A stretch of 64,000 nucleotides of DNA, from positions 1 through 64,000 of the forward strand of contig JADLHJ010000039.1 of the NCBI GenBank assembly GCA_020848835.1. The letters run 5' to 3'. Numbering within the stretch: the stretch's first letter is position 1; each line of letters begins with the position of its first letter. Of this stretch, positions 8,684 through 17,848 are shown piece by piece. The position numbers and the translations under genes were made by a program. The notes below the pieces were generated by a model that saw only the letters and a list, made by a program, of their open reading frames with translations, had not been told where the DNA came from and did not search any database. This stretch comes from Candidatus Hydrogenedentota bacterium (lineage in GTDB: Bacteria; Hydrogenedentota; Hydrogenedentia; Hydrogenedentales; SLHB01).

Positions 8684-9823
8684 TTAACGAGGCGACTTTT
8701 TTAGCTGCTGTTGGATCAAGGTCCATGCCGCTTCATCAACGGCCTTTTCCGCAGTCTTGCCACCCTGATTGCAGGCGGCCATGACGGCAAAGCCTTTCTC
8801 TGGCGCCATCCACACGGCACAGAACCACATCGTGTTTGTCCCGTTGTGCGTGAGCACGTCACCGCCGGCCCATGCGCGTTCGAAACACGCCCATCCCATC
8901 GCGTAGGGCATTTTTCCGCTGCCAGCGGGAGTCTGCAAGCGCGCGAAGGATTCGGCTTCGAGTAGGCGCGGCGCGCCCATGGCAGCGTTGAGGTGAAGGC
9001 GCAGGAATTTTGACCAGTCTTCCATGGAACAGTGTACCGTCGCTGCGGGCGCAATCGCCGGTGGATTGTCGGCGTCACGCCCGGGTTCGATGACCTTTCC
9101 CTTGTCGGTGTGGCCGCGCGGTTGGTCATTGCGATCCGCAGTACCTGGAGCGCCGAATCCAGCGCTTGTCATTTCGAGTGGTTTGAAGAGCCGTTGTTCC
9201 ATAAGCTCTTCATATCCACGCGCGGCGGCATGTTCGGCCATGGTACCGGCGATGGCGTAGCCTGCGTTCGAGTAGATGAATTTAGAACCGGGCGGGGCTT
9301 CTGGTTTACGCGTTACCACCGCGCGCACAAGCTCCATACGCTGTTGCGCTGGCGGGTCATTTGAGGCCCAAAGGCGATCCCACAATCCGTCGAAGTGCAG
9401 GTCCGCCGGCGCGCCGCCGCGGTGCTGTAGCAACTGGGCGATGGTGACGTTGCGCCACTGCTCCTGCATTGAAGCGTCGAGTTCTGGAAACGACTGGCTG
9501 ACCGTTTGATCCCACGACAGCTTCCCATCTTCAACCAGCATGGCGATGGCAGTTGCAGTCATCGCCTTTGAGCAGGACCCAAGGTGAATCAAGTCGTTCT
9601 TCGAAATCATCGCCGGCGAACCCTTCCGGCGCACGCCCGCCGCGCCGAGCGCGACGAGTCCGTCTTTATCCACGATTCCGGCGATTAACCCTGGTACCCC
9701 GCGTTGGACGACGATAGGGCGAAGATCGGCAGAGACGTCGCGAGGTATTTGTTTGGGAGTACCGGCGTGGAGCGTGAAGGGAACGGCGAGCGCGAAAAGA
9801 AACGTGAGCGCGATGCGCGTCAT
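8684..9823 (-). CDS. Secreted serine hydrolase, class C beta-lactamase/esterase fold
   Basis: A 379-residue protein with a signal peptide (residues about 1-20, ending LHAG). The catalytic motifs of the serine beta-lactamase-like (PF00144) family are present: SCSK near residue 83 (SxxK), YSNAGY near 185 (YxN), and HNGTN near 327 in place of KTG. The family includes DD-peptidases, esterases and beta-lactamases; the motifs do not decide among them. Its ATG overlaps the stop of phoU by four bases (ATGA), so it is translationally coupled to the end of the phosphate operon, an unusual position for this fold. Confidence 0.85.
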   Translation of the reverse strand: MTRIALTFLFALAVPFTLHAGTPKQIPRDVSADLRPIVVQRGVPGLIAGIVDKDGLVALGAAGVRRKGSPAMISKNDLIHLGSCSKAMTATAIAMLVEDGKLSWDQTVSQSFPELDASMQEQWRNVTIAQLLQHRGGAPADLHFDGLWDRLWASNDPPAQQRMELVRAVVTRKPEAPPGSKFIYSNAGYAIAGTMAEHAAARGYEELMEQRLFKPLEMTSAGFGAPGTADRNDQPRGHTDKGKVIEPGRDADNPPAIAPAATVHCSMEDWSKFLRLHLNAAMGAPRLLEAESFARLQTPAGSGKMPYAMGWACFERAWAGGDVLTHNGTNTMWFCAVWMAPEKGFAVMAACNQGGKTAEKAVDEAAWTLIQQQLKKSPR

Positions 9824-10509
9824 TCCGCTCCGTCTTCAGCATGGGTCCGGAACTGTTCGGTCTTGTGCCGGATGATGTCGCCCTTGACGTAGTAGATCAC
9901 TTCTTCGGCGATGTGCGACGCGAGATCGGCAATGCGCTCGACGTGACGTGAAATACTGAGCAGGTGAATCAACGACTCGAGGTCTTCGGGATGTTTCCGT
10001 ATTCCGTCTTTGACCTGACCATACATCTCGCGATTTACCTGATCCACTTCGTCGTCCGCCGCGATGACCTGGTAGGCGAGGCCTTCGTCCTGATTCACAA
10101 GCGCATCGAGCGCGCGCCGTAGCATGTTGCGCGCCTTCTCGGACATGCCGGTGAAATCGAAAGGAATATCGAGGTGCGGTTCTTCCGCCAGGAAGAGCGC
10201 GCGCTCGGCGATATTCACGGCGCAATCACCGATGTGTTCCAAAGTGCCGTTGATCTTAATCACCGCGATGATAAAGCGAAGGTCATGGGCGACTGGTTGG
10301 TGCAGCGCGAGAATCTTCTGGCATTCCTCTTCGATGTCGATATCGAGAGCATCAATGCGCAAGTCGTTTTCTATGACTTGCTTGGCCATGTGTCGATCGC
10401 GGTCACGGATTGCAGAGACAGCCTTGGCCACGCTTTCTTCGACGAGTGCGCTTAAGGAAAGGAGTTGCTTTTTGAGACGGTCGATCTCGCGTTGAAAATG
10501 GACAGACAC
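9820..10509 (-). CDS. phoU: Phosphate transport regulator PhoU
   Basis: A 229-residue all-helical protein with two PhoU repeats. Each carries an acidic metal-binding patch: ENDLRIDALDIDIEEEC near residue 47 and ADDEVDQVNREMY near 150. PhoU links the state of the Pst transporter to the sensor kinase PhoR and lowers Pho expression when phosphate is sufficient. It follows pstB by 19 bases in the order pstSCAB-phoU and overlaps the serine hydrolase gene downstream. Confidence 0.94.
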   Translation of the reverse strand: MSVHFQREIDRLKKQLLSLSALVEESVAKAVSAIRDRDRHMAKQVIENDLRIDALDIDIEEECQKILALHQPVAHDLRFIIAVIKINGTLEHIGDCAVNIAERALFLAEEPHLDIPFDFTGMSEKARNMLRRALDALVNQDEGLAYQVIAADDEVDQVNREMYGQVKDGIRKHPEDLESLIHLLSISRHVERIADLASHIAEEVIYYVKGDIIRHKTEQFRTHAEDGAE

Positions 10510-10528
10510 CGCTTAGCCTTTCGATGAA

Positions 10529-11341
10529 TCAGCCGAAACGGCCGGTGACATAGTCCTCGGTCTGTTTTTCTTTCGGTTTGGTAAAGAGCTTTTCGGTGTC
10601 ATCGAACTCGACCAATCGGCCTTCCATAAAAAAGGCGGTGTATTGCGAGACGCGCGCCGCCTGTTGCATGTTGTGGGTGACGATAACAATCGTGTAGTCG
10701 GATCGCAACTCGCTTATGAGATCCTCGATGCGCGCGGTCGCGCGCGGATCGAGCGCAGACGCAGGCTCGTCCATCAGCAGGATTTCAGGGTCCACGGCAA
10801 GTGCGCGCGCGATGCACAGGCGCTGCTGCTGGCCGCCGGAGAGGTCAAGCGCGTTGAGGTGCAAGCGGTCCTTCACTTCCTCCCAGAGCCCAGCGCGCTT
10901 CAAGCTTTGCTCGACGAGTTCTTCTAGCACCGCTTTGTTGCGTATGCCGTGGATTTTTGGCCCGTATGCGATGTTTTCGAAGATTGATTTTGGGAAAGGG
11001 TTCGACTTTTGGAAAACCATACCGACGCGCTTGCGCAACGTGACGACATCCGTGCCGTTCTTATAAATGTCCTGATTATCGATGGTGATCTTGCCCTCGA
11101 GACGCGTGCCGTCAATCGTATCGTTCATTCGATTGAGCGTGCGCAAGAAGGTCGATTTGCCGCAGCCTGATGGGCCGATGAGTGCGGTGACCTGGTTTTC
11201 AGGAATCGTAAGATTGATGTCGAACAAGGCCTGCACCGCGCCATAATAAAAGCTGAGGTGGCGCGCAACGACCTTCGGTTTGAATTCCACTGGATCACCG
11301 TGTCTTTCGATTGTGAATGCCGCGGGCATCGTAATTACCAT
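10529..11341 (-). CDS. pstB: Phosphate ABC transporter ATP-binding protein PstB
   Basis: A 270-residue ABC ATPase. Walker A is GPSGCGKST, the signature is [15 protein letters not shown], Walker B is [13 protein letters not shown], and the switch histidine is in VTHNMQQA. A much longer open frame extends into pstA, but the ATG at 11341 is chosen: GGAGG stands 8 bases upstream and the ATG overlaps the pstA stop. The C-terminus ([10 protein letters not shown]) is typical for PstB. It powers phosphate uptake through PstC and PstA. Confidence 0.95.
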   Translation of the reverse strand: MVITMPAAFTIERHGDPVEFKPKVVARHLSFYYGAVQALFDINLTIPENQVTALIGPSGCGKSTFLRTLNRMNDTIDGTRLEGKITIDNQDIYKNGTDVVTLRKRVGMVFQKSNPFPKSIFENIAYGPKIHGIRNKAVLEELVEQSLKRAGLWEEVKDRLHLNALDLSGGQQQRLCIARALAVDPEILLMDEPASALDPRATARIEDLISELRSDYTIVIVTHNMQQAARVSQYTAFFMEGRLVEFDDTEKLFTKPKEKQTEDYVTGRFG

Positions 11342-12177
11342 TTGTTCCGCCTCCGGAAGTGACTCCGAAGCACGATGGCCCCGGTGTTCAGTCCAAGCAC
11401 TAGCAACAACAAGACAAGCGCGGTGCCGTACGCGGTAGGACGCGCTTCGTCTTGATTCGGGAATTGCGTGGCCAACACGTAGAGGTGATAAGGCAACGCC
11501 ATCACCTGGTCGTACACCGATCGCGGCAATTGCGGTAGTGAGAAAGCCGCGACGGTAAGGAGAATTGGCGCAGTCTCCCCTGCTGCCCTGCCAATGCCGA
11601 GGATGCTGCCGGTCATCATGCCGGGAATCGCGTAGGGCAATACACTCTTGCGAATCGTTTCCCACTTTGTCGCACCGAGTGCGAGGCTGGCATCGCGCAA
11701 CGCGAGTGGCACGGCGCGCAGGGCTTCTTCACTGGAGACAATAATCGTGGGAAGCACCATGCAAGCAAGTGTCAGACTTCCGGAAAGAATGCTTGTGCCA
11801 AAGCCAAAGAACAACACAAACAACCCAAGCCCAAACAATCCGAACACGATCGATGGCACGCCGGCGAGCGTCACAATCGCCAGGCGAATCGTATTGGTCA
11901 GCCGGCCTTGTTTTGCGTATTCGGTGAGGTAAATTGCGCTTGCCATTCCGAGCGGCAACGCGACTACGATCGCGCCAAACACGAGGTACAAGGTGCCGAC
12001 GATTGCGGGAAAAATGCCGCCGGCCGCGCCCTGTGGGTTGGTCGTGAGGAATGACCAATTCACGACGCCGATACCTTTGATCACAATATCGAAAACGATG
12101 AAGCCGACCGTACACACCACCAAGTAGGTGATTAACCGTAACGCGAGTAACGCCGACCTTTCGCTAAGCGAGGACAT
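11335..12177 (-). CDS. pstA: Phosphate ABC transporter permease PstA
   Basis: A 280-residue inner-membrane permease with six membrane segments. The cytoplasmic coupling motif is present ([25 protein letters not shown]), followed by the [20 protein letters not shown] stretch typical of PstA. It overlaps pstB and lies two bases downstream of pstC. With PstC it forms the transmembrane channel of the high-affinity phosphate transporter. Confidence 0.94.
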   Translation of the reverse strand: MSSLSERSALLALRLITYLVVCTVGFIVFDIVIKGIGVVNWSFLTTNPQGAAGGIFPAIVGTLYLVFGAIVVALPLGMASAIYLTEYAKQGRLTNTIRLAIVTLAGVPSIVFGLFGLGLFVLFFGFGTSILSGSLTLACMVLPTIIVSSEEALRAVPLALRDASLALGATKWETIRKSVLPYAIPGMMTGSILGIGRAAGETAPILLTVAAFSLPQLPRSVYDQVMALPYHLYVLATQFPNQDEARPTAYGTALVLLLLVLGLNTGAIVLRSHFRRRNKW

Positions 12178-12179
12178 CG

Positions 12180-13055
12180 CTAGGCCCTCCGGTAGGTGCG
12201 CAGTACGCGGAGTGCAACGAGATTGATACAGAAGGTGACGAACAGAAGTACGATACCTACCCAGAACAAGGCCTGGTAATGCGTACTGCCATTCGTGACC
12301 TCTCCCATTTCCGCGGCAATCGTTGCGGTCATGGTGCGAATCTGGACAAGCGGCGTGAAGCGGAATTGTGCCGCGTTGCCGGTGACCATGATGACGGCCA
12401 TCGTCTCCCCCACCACACGGCCCATACCAAGCATGATGCTCGCGATGATGCCGGACATCGCGGCGGGCACGACAATCTTGAAAATTGTCTGCACCCGATT
12501 TGCGCCGAGCGCAAGCGATGCATCCAAGTAGGAGCGCGGCACGTTTCGGATCGCGTCTTCAGAGATGGACATGATGGTGGGCACCGCCATGAACGCCAAC
12601 AACACTGCGCCCGTCAGCCCCGTCAGACCGGTAGGTAAACCGAACGCCGATTTGACGATTGGCGCTAAAACGACCAATCCGAAAAAGCCCAGAACCACCG
12701 AGGGTATTGCGGCAATCATTTCGATGAACGGCTTCAGCAATTCGCGTTCACGCTTGCCGGCGATCTCCGCGATGTATACAGCGCCACAAACGCCGAAGGG
12801 GATCGCGATTAGAGTTGCCAATATCGTTACCATTGCCGATCCGGCAACCAGCGGCAGCAGCCCGTAGCCTGCTTTCAGCGGCGAGGTCGGGGCCCAACGT
12901 TCGCTGAAAAACGACCCAAGCCCCGGCGATTTCATATAGGGCAGGGCCTCGCGAATCAGAAACGCGAAAATGAGCACGACGACAACGATGCTGACGGATG
13001 CCCCCGCCAGCAGGAAGTACTTCACCGAACGATCTTGCAAATGGCGAAACGACAC
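12180..13055 (-). CDS. pstC: Phosphate ABC transporter permease PstC
   Basis: A 291-residue permease with an N-terminal membrane segment (residues about 15-33) and five more. It has the coupling motif [21 protein letters not shown] and the MGRVVGETMAVIMVTGN stretch of PstC. Its ATG overlaps the last base of pstS, so the two genes are tightly coupled. Confidence 0.94.
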   Translation of the reverse strand: MSFRHLQDRSVKYFLLAGASVSIVVVVLIFAFLIREALPYMKSPGLGSFFSERWAPTSPLKAGYGLLPLVAGSAMVTILATLIAIPFGVCGAVYIAEIAGKRERELLKPFIEMIAAIPSVVLGFFGLVVLAPIVKSAFGLPTGLTGLTGAVLLAFMAVPTIMSISEDAIRNVPRSYLDASLALGANRVQTIFKIVVPAAMSGIIASIMLGMGRVVGETMAVIMVTGNAAQFRFTPLVQIRTMTATIAAEMGEVTNGSTHYQALFWVGIVLLFVTFCINLVALRVLRTYRRA

Positions 13056-13963
13056 TATTTCACCGTAACGTAGCCCGTATCCACGACGATTTTTTGGCCT
13101 TCTTCAGCGAGACAAAAATCGAGGAACCCTTTGGCTGTTCCAGCAGGTTCCTTGGAAACAATCAGGAATAGTGGGCGGGCAATCGAGTATTGGCCGTTCA
13201 ATACGGTTTCCATCGTCGGTATCACAGCGGCCGCGTCCGGCGTTGCCTTTACACCGATCACCTTAACCTTCCCCGCAGCTTCTTGAACATAGCCAAGACC
13301 CACATAGCCGATTGCGCCGGTCGAATCTGCGACCGTCTGCACAATCGCCGACGTTGCGGGAAGGAGACGCGCGCTGGGGGTGTAGTCTTTTTTCTTCAGC
13401 ACGTGCTCCTGGAAAAACATGTAGGTACCGGAACTGGATTCGCGTGACGCGACGACTATCGCCTCGTCCGGACCGCCAACGTCTTTCCAGTTGCTAACCG
13501 CGCCCGTATAGATAGACGCAATTTGATCGATCGTTAGTTCGCTGATTGGATTGTTCGGATGAACAATGAGCGAGAGCGCGTCGCGCGCGACCGTGAGATC
13601 GCTCAACTTCAGGCCTTTGCCCTCGGCGGATTTTTTTTCTTCCTCATTGAGATCCCGCGACGAGGCGCAGATGTCTGTGGTGCCGTTCAGCAGGGCGGCA
13701 ATACCGGTGCCCGACCCACCGCCTGTAACCGAAATCTTTGCTTCCGGATGCGCTTTCATATAGGCATCCGACCACGCAGTCACCAAATGGACCATGGTGT
13801 CACTACCTTTAATGGTGACGTTGTTGCTTACTGCTGGCGTGGACGGCGTTGCGGCGGAACCATTGGCGGCCGTTTCTGTTTCAGGCGCCGAATGTTTTGG
13901 ACCGCAGCCACCGAAGATCGAAGCAACGGCGAAGCATAAAACGACTACATATTTCTGACGCAT
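13055..13963 (-). CDS. pstS: Phosphate-binding lipoprotein PstS
   Basis: A 302-residue substrate-binding protein. The signal peptide ends in IFGGC, so it is predicted to be a lipoprotein. Binding-site motifs are present: IKGSDTMVHL, GGGSGTGIAALLNGTTDI, and ASRESSSGTYMFF, which hold the dehydrated phosphate. It is the first gene of pstSCAB-phoU and is preceded by a candidate Pho box. Confidence 0.94.
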   Translation of the reverse strand: MRQKYVVVLCFAVASIFGGCGPKHSAPETETAANGSAATPSTPAVSNNVTIKGSDTMVHLVTAWSDAYMKAHPEAKISVTGGGSGTGIAALLNGTTDICASSRDLNEEEKKSAEGKGLKLSDLTVARDALSLIVHPNNPISELTIDQIASIYTGAVSNWKDVGGPDEAIVVASRESSSGTYMFFQEHVLKKKDYTPSARLLPATSAIVQTVADSTGAIGYVGLGYVQEAAGKVKVIGVKATPDAAAVIPTMETVLNGQYSIARPLFLIVSKEPAGTAKGFLDFCLAEEGQKIVVDTGYVTVK

Positions 13964-14020
13964 GAATTTACTTTTCCTTGCTGGATTCCGCGTTCCCCAG
14001 AGAAAAGGTAGCAGCGGAGC

Positions 14021-14036
14021 GTTAGGGAAATGTTAG
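14021..14036 (-). promoter_or_regulatory. Candidate Pho box upstream of pstS
   Basis: On the minus strand CTAAC occurs twice with an 11-base period, 58 bases upstream of the pstS start and between phoR and pstS. Eleven-base direct repeats are the form of PhoB sites in characterised bacteria. The exact consensus in this lineage is unknown, so the assignment rests on spacing and position. Confidence 0.4.
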
Positions 14037-14101
14037 AAATAGGGAACGATTTTTTTACTAAAGCACAGACTCAATTTTGCAAGCTGTGCGTTTCCAGTAC
14101 G

Positions 14102-15904
14102 TTAAACAACATTTAACTGTTGACGCACAGGTATCGATTCCGGCAAGTGAATCGAGAACGTACTCCCCTTCTGTGGAACGCTCTCCACTGAGGTCTGCCC
14201 GCCGTGCACACGAACCACATGCTTGACGATCGCGAGCCCAAGCCCAGTGCCACCGAGTTTTCGGCTGCGCGCTTTGTCTACGCGGTAGAAGCGTTCGAAA
14301 ATGCGTGGGAGATGTTGGCGTTCAATCCCGCACCCTTGATCGTGGACACTAATCACCACCGAACCGTTGACGCGAGACGCAGTCACGTGTACGTCGGTAC
14401 CTTCAGGACTGTATTTGACTGCGTTGTCGAGCAGGTTCTCGACGGCCGTCTGCAACAATTCCGGGTTTCGTCTCACGCGAAGGTCTGGTTCCGCTTTCAG
14501 GAGTATGCGCACGTCTTTGGCGAGGGCGCGGACGCCACAGGTCTGCACCGCCAATTCGAGAATGTCCTGGATCGTTCCGTCGTGCAGTTCGATCCCGCCG
14601 CGGTCGCCTTCCTGTTCGACGCGAGAGAGCTTTAGCAAGTCTTCGATCAGCGCGTCCAGCCGTGCGGCCTGTTTCCCGATAGTCGCGAGAAAGCGCCGGG
14701 CCGCGTCGTGATCTTCCAGTGCGCCGTCGAGCAATGTTTCGACGTAGCCCTTGATGGATGTAATCGGCGTCTTTAGTTCGTGAGACACGTTCGCAACGAA
14801 ATCGCGGCGCGCGGCTTCAAGACGGTTCAGAGTGGTGACATCGTGAAGCACGACAACGCAGCCAATGTTTCTCCGCGCGGCGTCCGTGAGAGGCGCGCCA
14901 TGAAGCCGGACGTGCTGCTCGCCGGGATGAAGCAATACGATTTCCGCTTCGCAAGGGCCTCTGCTGCGGAGCGTGGTCTCCACAAATTCGTGTAGCTCGG
15001 CGTTGCGCATGACTTCGTGCAGGCTGCGCCCCAACGCGCGCTCGCGGGCGACGTCGAACATGGCGCATGCGGCTGTATTGATGTTGATGATTCGTTCATT
15101 GGTGTCAACGGCCAGCACGCCTTCCACCATACTCGCGAACACCGCCTCGAGTTCGTTGCGCTGGTTTTCGGCCGCGCGGATGCGCTCGTCGAGTTGGGTC
15201 GCCATCGAGTTCATTGCATCGGCCAGATGCGTCATTTCCGTGGAGTCGGAGCTGCGCAACCGTGCGACCAGTTCGCCGCGGGCGAAGCGTTCGGCGCCTT
15301 GGCGCAAGGACTCTATGGGATCGGTGATGCGCCGGGCGGCAGCGAGGCTTAGGAGAGCGACCAAACCGACCACCAATAAAAAGCCCACGCCGATTTGCAC
15401 GGCGTTGTCGACAAGCAGTCCGCGATACGTGAACTTTGGCAGAGCAACGCGCACAAGGGCGACGACTTTTCCGTTCTCCGTCAGCGGGACTGCGACGTAC
15501 ATCGTGGGTTTACCCGTGGAAACGCTGTAGCGATCTGACATGCCCAGCTCGCCTGTGAGGGCCGCGCGCACTTCCGGGCGGCCTTTGTGGTTTTCGAGGG
15601 TTTCGGGGTCCGCATCGGAATCGGCGATGACTGCGCCGGCAGGATCGATAACCGTCACTCGCGTCGCGGAAGCTTTTCCCAGTTCCGCGCAGCGGGACTG
15701 CAATGCGTCGCGATCTCCCTGCCGAATGGGTTCCGCGAGCAATTCATGGAACAATCGTGCGCGCGATTCGAGATCTGCCATCGAACGGCTCAAATACGCG
15801 CGCTTCAACGTCTGCGACGCGTAGATGCCGGCGCTCAACAAACACCCAAGACTGACGAGCATGAACAACGGAAACAGTTGCCATATAAGCGGCCTGCGCG
15901 CCAC
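14102..15904 (-). CDS. phoR: Sensor histidine kinase PhoR-like
   Basis: A 600-residue membrane kinase. Segments in order: membrane helix (about 9-30), extracytoplasmic sensor region, second membrane helix (about 165-187), HAMP (RRITDPIESLRQGAERFARGE is the start), PAS (about 245-345), and HisKA with the phosphoacceptor His in FVANVSHELKTPITS near residue 371. The ATPase domain has NLLDNAVKYS, DQGCGIE and GTGLGLAIVKH. It should autophosphorylate and pass phosphate to the adjacent PhoB when phosphate is low. The large extracytoplasmic domain is not found in the short E. coli PhoR. Confidence 0.88.
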   Translation of the reverse strand: MARRPLIWQLFPLFMLVSLGCLLSAGIYASQTLKRAYLSRSMADLESRARLFHELLAEPIRQGDRDALQSRCAELGKASATRVTVIDPAGAVIADSDADPETLENHKGRPEVRAALTGELGMSDRYSVSTGKPTMYVAVPLTENGKVVALVRVALPKFTYRGLLVDNAVQIGVGFLLVVGLVALLSLAAARRITDPIESLRQGAERFARGELVARLRSSDSTEMTHLADAMNSMATQLDERIRAAENQRNELEAVFASMVEGVLAVDTNERIININTAACAMFDVARERALGRSLHEVMRNAELHEFVETTLRSRGPCEAEIVLLHPGEQHVRLHGAPLTDAARRNIGCVVVLHDVTTLNRLEAARRDFVANVSHELKTPITSIKGYVETLLDGALEDHDAARRFLATIGKQAARLDALIEDLLKLSRVEQEGDRGGIELHDGTIQDILELAVQTCGVRALAKDVRILLKAEPDLRVRRNPELLQTAVENLLDNAVKYSPEGTDVHVTASRVNGSVVISVHDQGCGIERQHLPRIFERFYRVDKARSRKLGGTGLGLAIVKHVVRVHGGQTSVESVPQKGSTFSIHLPESIPVRQQLNVV

Positions 15905-15912
15905 GAGATGAA

Positions 15913-16599
15913 TTACTCCTTCATCCGGTAACCGACGCCGCGCACGGTTTCGATGTAATGTCCGGCAGGGCCGAGTTTCTTTCGCAACCCAACTACTTGA
16001 ACATCCACCGCGCGATCCGTGACGGCGTAGCCCTCGCCGCGGACGGCGTCAACGATTTGGGATCGTGTAAAAACCCAGCCGGGGCGACGCGCGAGATAGT
16101 GGAGCAGGCGGAACTCCGTGAATGTGAGATCCAGCGCTTCACCGTCGATGACAACTTCGTGGCGGCCTGGGTGAATCACCAGATTATGGACGCGTAAAAC
16201 CGCGTCTTTCTCCTTGGCCTCCGCTTCGCGCCGACGCAACACGGCCTGAATGCGCGCGAGGAGAATACGCGGGCTGAAAGGTTTGGTGATGTAATCGTCT
16301 GCGCCCAGCTCAAGCCCACGCACAATGTCCGGCTCTTCGCCGCGTGCCGTCAGCATTACGATCGCGGCATCGCGCGTCTTTGGATCGTTTTTCAGCAGTG
16401 TACACACTTCCAATCCGTCCAATCCGGGTAGCATCAAATCCAGCACAACAAGGTCGGGCACATTGCCGCGCGCGGCCTTCACGGCGTCACCGCCACTGGC
16501 CGAGCAGGTCAAGCGGTACCCGGCTTTTTCCAGGTTGTAGCGGACCAGTTCGAGTATGTCGTCTTCGTCGTCAACAACGAGAATATGTTCGCGCGCCAT
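15913..16599 (-). CDS. phoB: Response regulator PhoB-like
   Basis: A 228-residue OmpR/PhoB-family regulator. The receiver domain has the acidic pair in VVDDEDD, phosphoacceptor Asp54 in VVLDLMLPG, and a conserved Lys in YITKPFSP. The C-terminal winged helix (about 130-228) has RPGWVFTRSQIVDAV, TDRAVDVQVVGLRKKLG and ETVRGVGYRM. It lies 8 bases upstream of phoR and heads the regulon cluster. Confidence 0.93.
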   Translation of the reverse strand: MAREHILVVDDEDDILELVRYNLEKAGYRLTCSASGGDAVKAARGNVPDLVVLDLMLPGLDGLEVCTLLKNDPKTRDAAIVMLTARGEEPDIVRGLELGADDYITKPFSPRILLARIQAVLRRREAEAKEKDAVLRVHNLVIHPGRHEVVIDGEALDLTFTEFRLLHYLARRPGWVFTRSQIVDAVRGEGYAVTDRAVDVQVVGLRKKLGPAGHYIETVRGVGYRMKE

Positions 16600-16638
16600 T
16601 GAGCACCCCTAGTATACGGTACGAGTTTGAACGACACG

Positions 16639-16656
16639 CTAACAATTAATTGTTAG
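16639..16656. promoter_or_regulatory. 18-bp perfect palindrome upstream of phoB
   Basis: The sequence CTAACAATTAATTGTTAG is a perfect 18-base palindrome 40 bases before the phoB start. Its CTAAC half-site matches the repeat unit in front of pstS. It is a likely regulator-binding site and could serve autoregulation by PhoB. Confidence 0.5.
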
Positions 16657-16706
16657 GAAGTGATTAAAGCCGGGGATTGGCGCTCTGGTGAGGGGGCGGG
16701 AATGCG

Positions 16707-17846
16707 CTAAATCTTTTCCGCGCTACGTATTATGCCTTCGGCATAAGAGGCCGCCGCCGTGACGGTCGAGTAGTCGATTCCTCCGGCGCGGTCGCTGTCG
16801 TCGTACGTTTTTTCGTCGATGGCGGTGATGCTCAGGGCACGAAAACCGCGCGCCATGGCCAGAAAGGCATCCGAGGGCAGGCCGCGCCACGTTAACGCGG
16901 ATGCCTGGTGGCGCACCGCTTCGCGAGCGGCAATGCCGAGCAATTCGGGATCGGCATTGAGCGATTGCAGCAGACCTTCGGCGGTTATGTAACGCAGTTC
17001 CCCCGAACCGACTTGATCGATATTGAGAAAATAGGTGTTTGTTTTGTCGATGGTATGGGTATTTAGAAACCGGCGCATACCGCTGAGCCACGTTTCTTTG
17101 CTCCCCGTAGCGACCAGCCAGACGTCGGCACCATCAATGCGATCGTGTGTAAAACGCTGCGCAAGGTCCAGCAATACAGCCACGCCGGAGGCATTGTCGC
17201 TTGCGCCGCGCGTGAATTCTCCCGAGTATTCGCACGTGAAGAGTGCGACGGCAAAGCAGAGCAGCGCGGTGACTGCGCACCAGCGAAGGACCAGATCGTA
17301 ACGATAGCCTTCCATGCCGACGATTCCGAGTGCTTCCGCGGCGCAGGACGCCAGGACCGCAAACATGCAGGCGAGCACGATGATGTGCAGCGTGCGCAGC
17401 CAGGGCTGGAATTGTGGCGATGTGACGGCGCTGAATTTTGGTGTGTCATAGTGTGCGGTGATCACGAAGAGTTTTTTGGGGCGGTCGCCGAGGATGCGCG
17501 CGACAACGTTTTGCGTTTCGTATTGCGGCAGTATCAACGCAAGTACCCGGTATCCACTGAATTCCAACAGATACAAAATGGAAACGATTGCGCCGTAGCC
17601 AAAAGCAAACCAAGGCTGCCAAAACGCAAGCAGCGCAACAATCAGATACTCCGCGTAATACGAAGAAAAAAGCAGCCACGGGCTTTCAATCGCGAAGAAG
17701 TCGTCGATCTCCGTGTTCGCGGTATGCACGGTAAAACGATCGCGAATGTACTCTGCTGCCGCACGTTCGCTTTCGGTGCTCGCGCCACGGTGCGTGAGGT
17801 TACCTGCGAGGTACTCAATGTCGCGGCGCATTTCGGCCATGCCCAT
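16707..17846 (-). CDS. Membrane-embedded M28-family peptidase homologue, possibly inactive
   Basis: A 379-residue protein with the M28 aminopeptidase fold, interrupted by predicted membrane helices (about 50-95 and 165-215). The metal motifs VITAHYDT and GASDNASGVA are present, as is NIDQVGSG. Where M28 enzymes have the catalytic Glu-Glu pair this protein reads GSKETWLSG, and where the last zinc-binding His is expected (SDH) it reads SDAFLA. Either it is a pseudoenzyme or a divergent subfamily. The start at 17846 has GGAG 8 bases upstream and begins two bases past the ald stop, so the two genes are coupled. Confidence 0.7.
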   Translation of the reverse strand: MGMAEMRRDIEYLAGNLTHRGASTESERAAAEYIRDRFTVHTANTEIDDFFAIESPWLLFSSYYAEYLIVALLAFWQPWFAFGYGAIVSILYLLEFSGYRVLALILPQYETQNVVARILGDRPKKLFVITAHYDTPKFSAVTSPQFQPWLRTLHIIVLACMFAVLASCAAEALGIVGMEGYRYDLVLRWCAVTALLCFAVALFTCEYSGEFTRGASDNASGVAVLLDLAQRFTHDRIDGADVWLVATGSKETWLSGMRRFLNTHTIDKTNTYFLNIDQVGSGELRYITAEGLLQSLNADPELLGIAAREAVRHQASALTWRGLPSDAFLAMARGFRALSITAIDEKTYDDSDRAGGIDYSTVTAAASYAEGIIRSAEKI

Positions 17847-17848
17847 CG

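Noticed and set aside
8024..8704. A 226-codon plus-strand open frame in the gap after dapL
   Set aside because: It overlaps the dapL start, has no ribosome binding site or recognisable domain, and its composition is that of non-coding repeat-like DNA.
10529..11665. A pstB start more than 100 codons upstream
   Set aside because: The extra part lies antisense-free but out of frame inside pstA, has no homology, and a good GGAGG-ATG is present at 11341.
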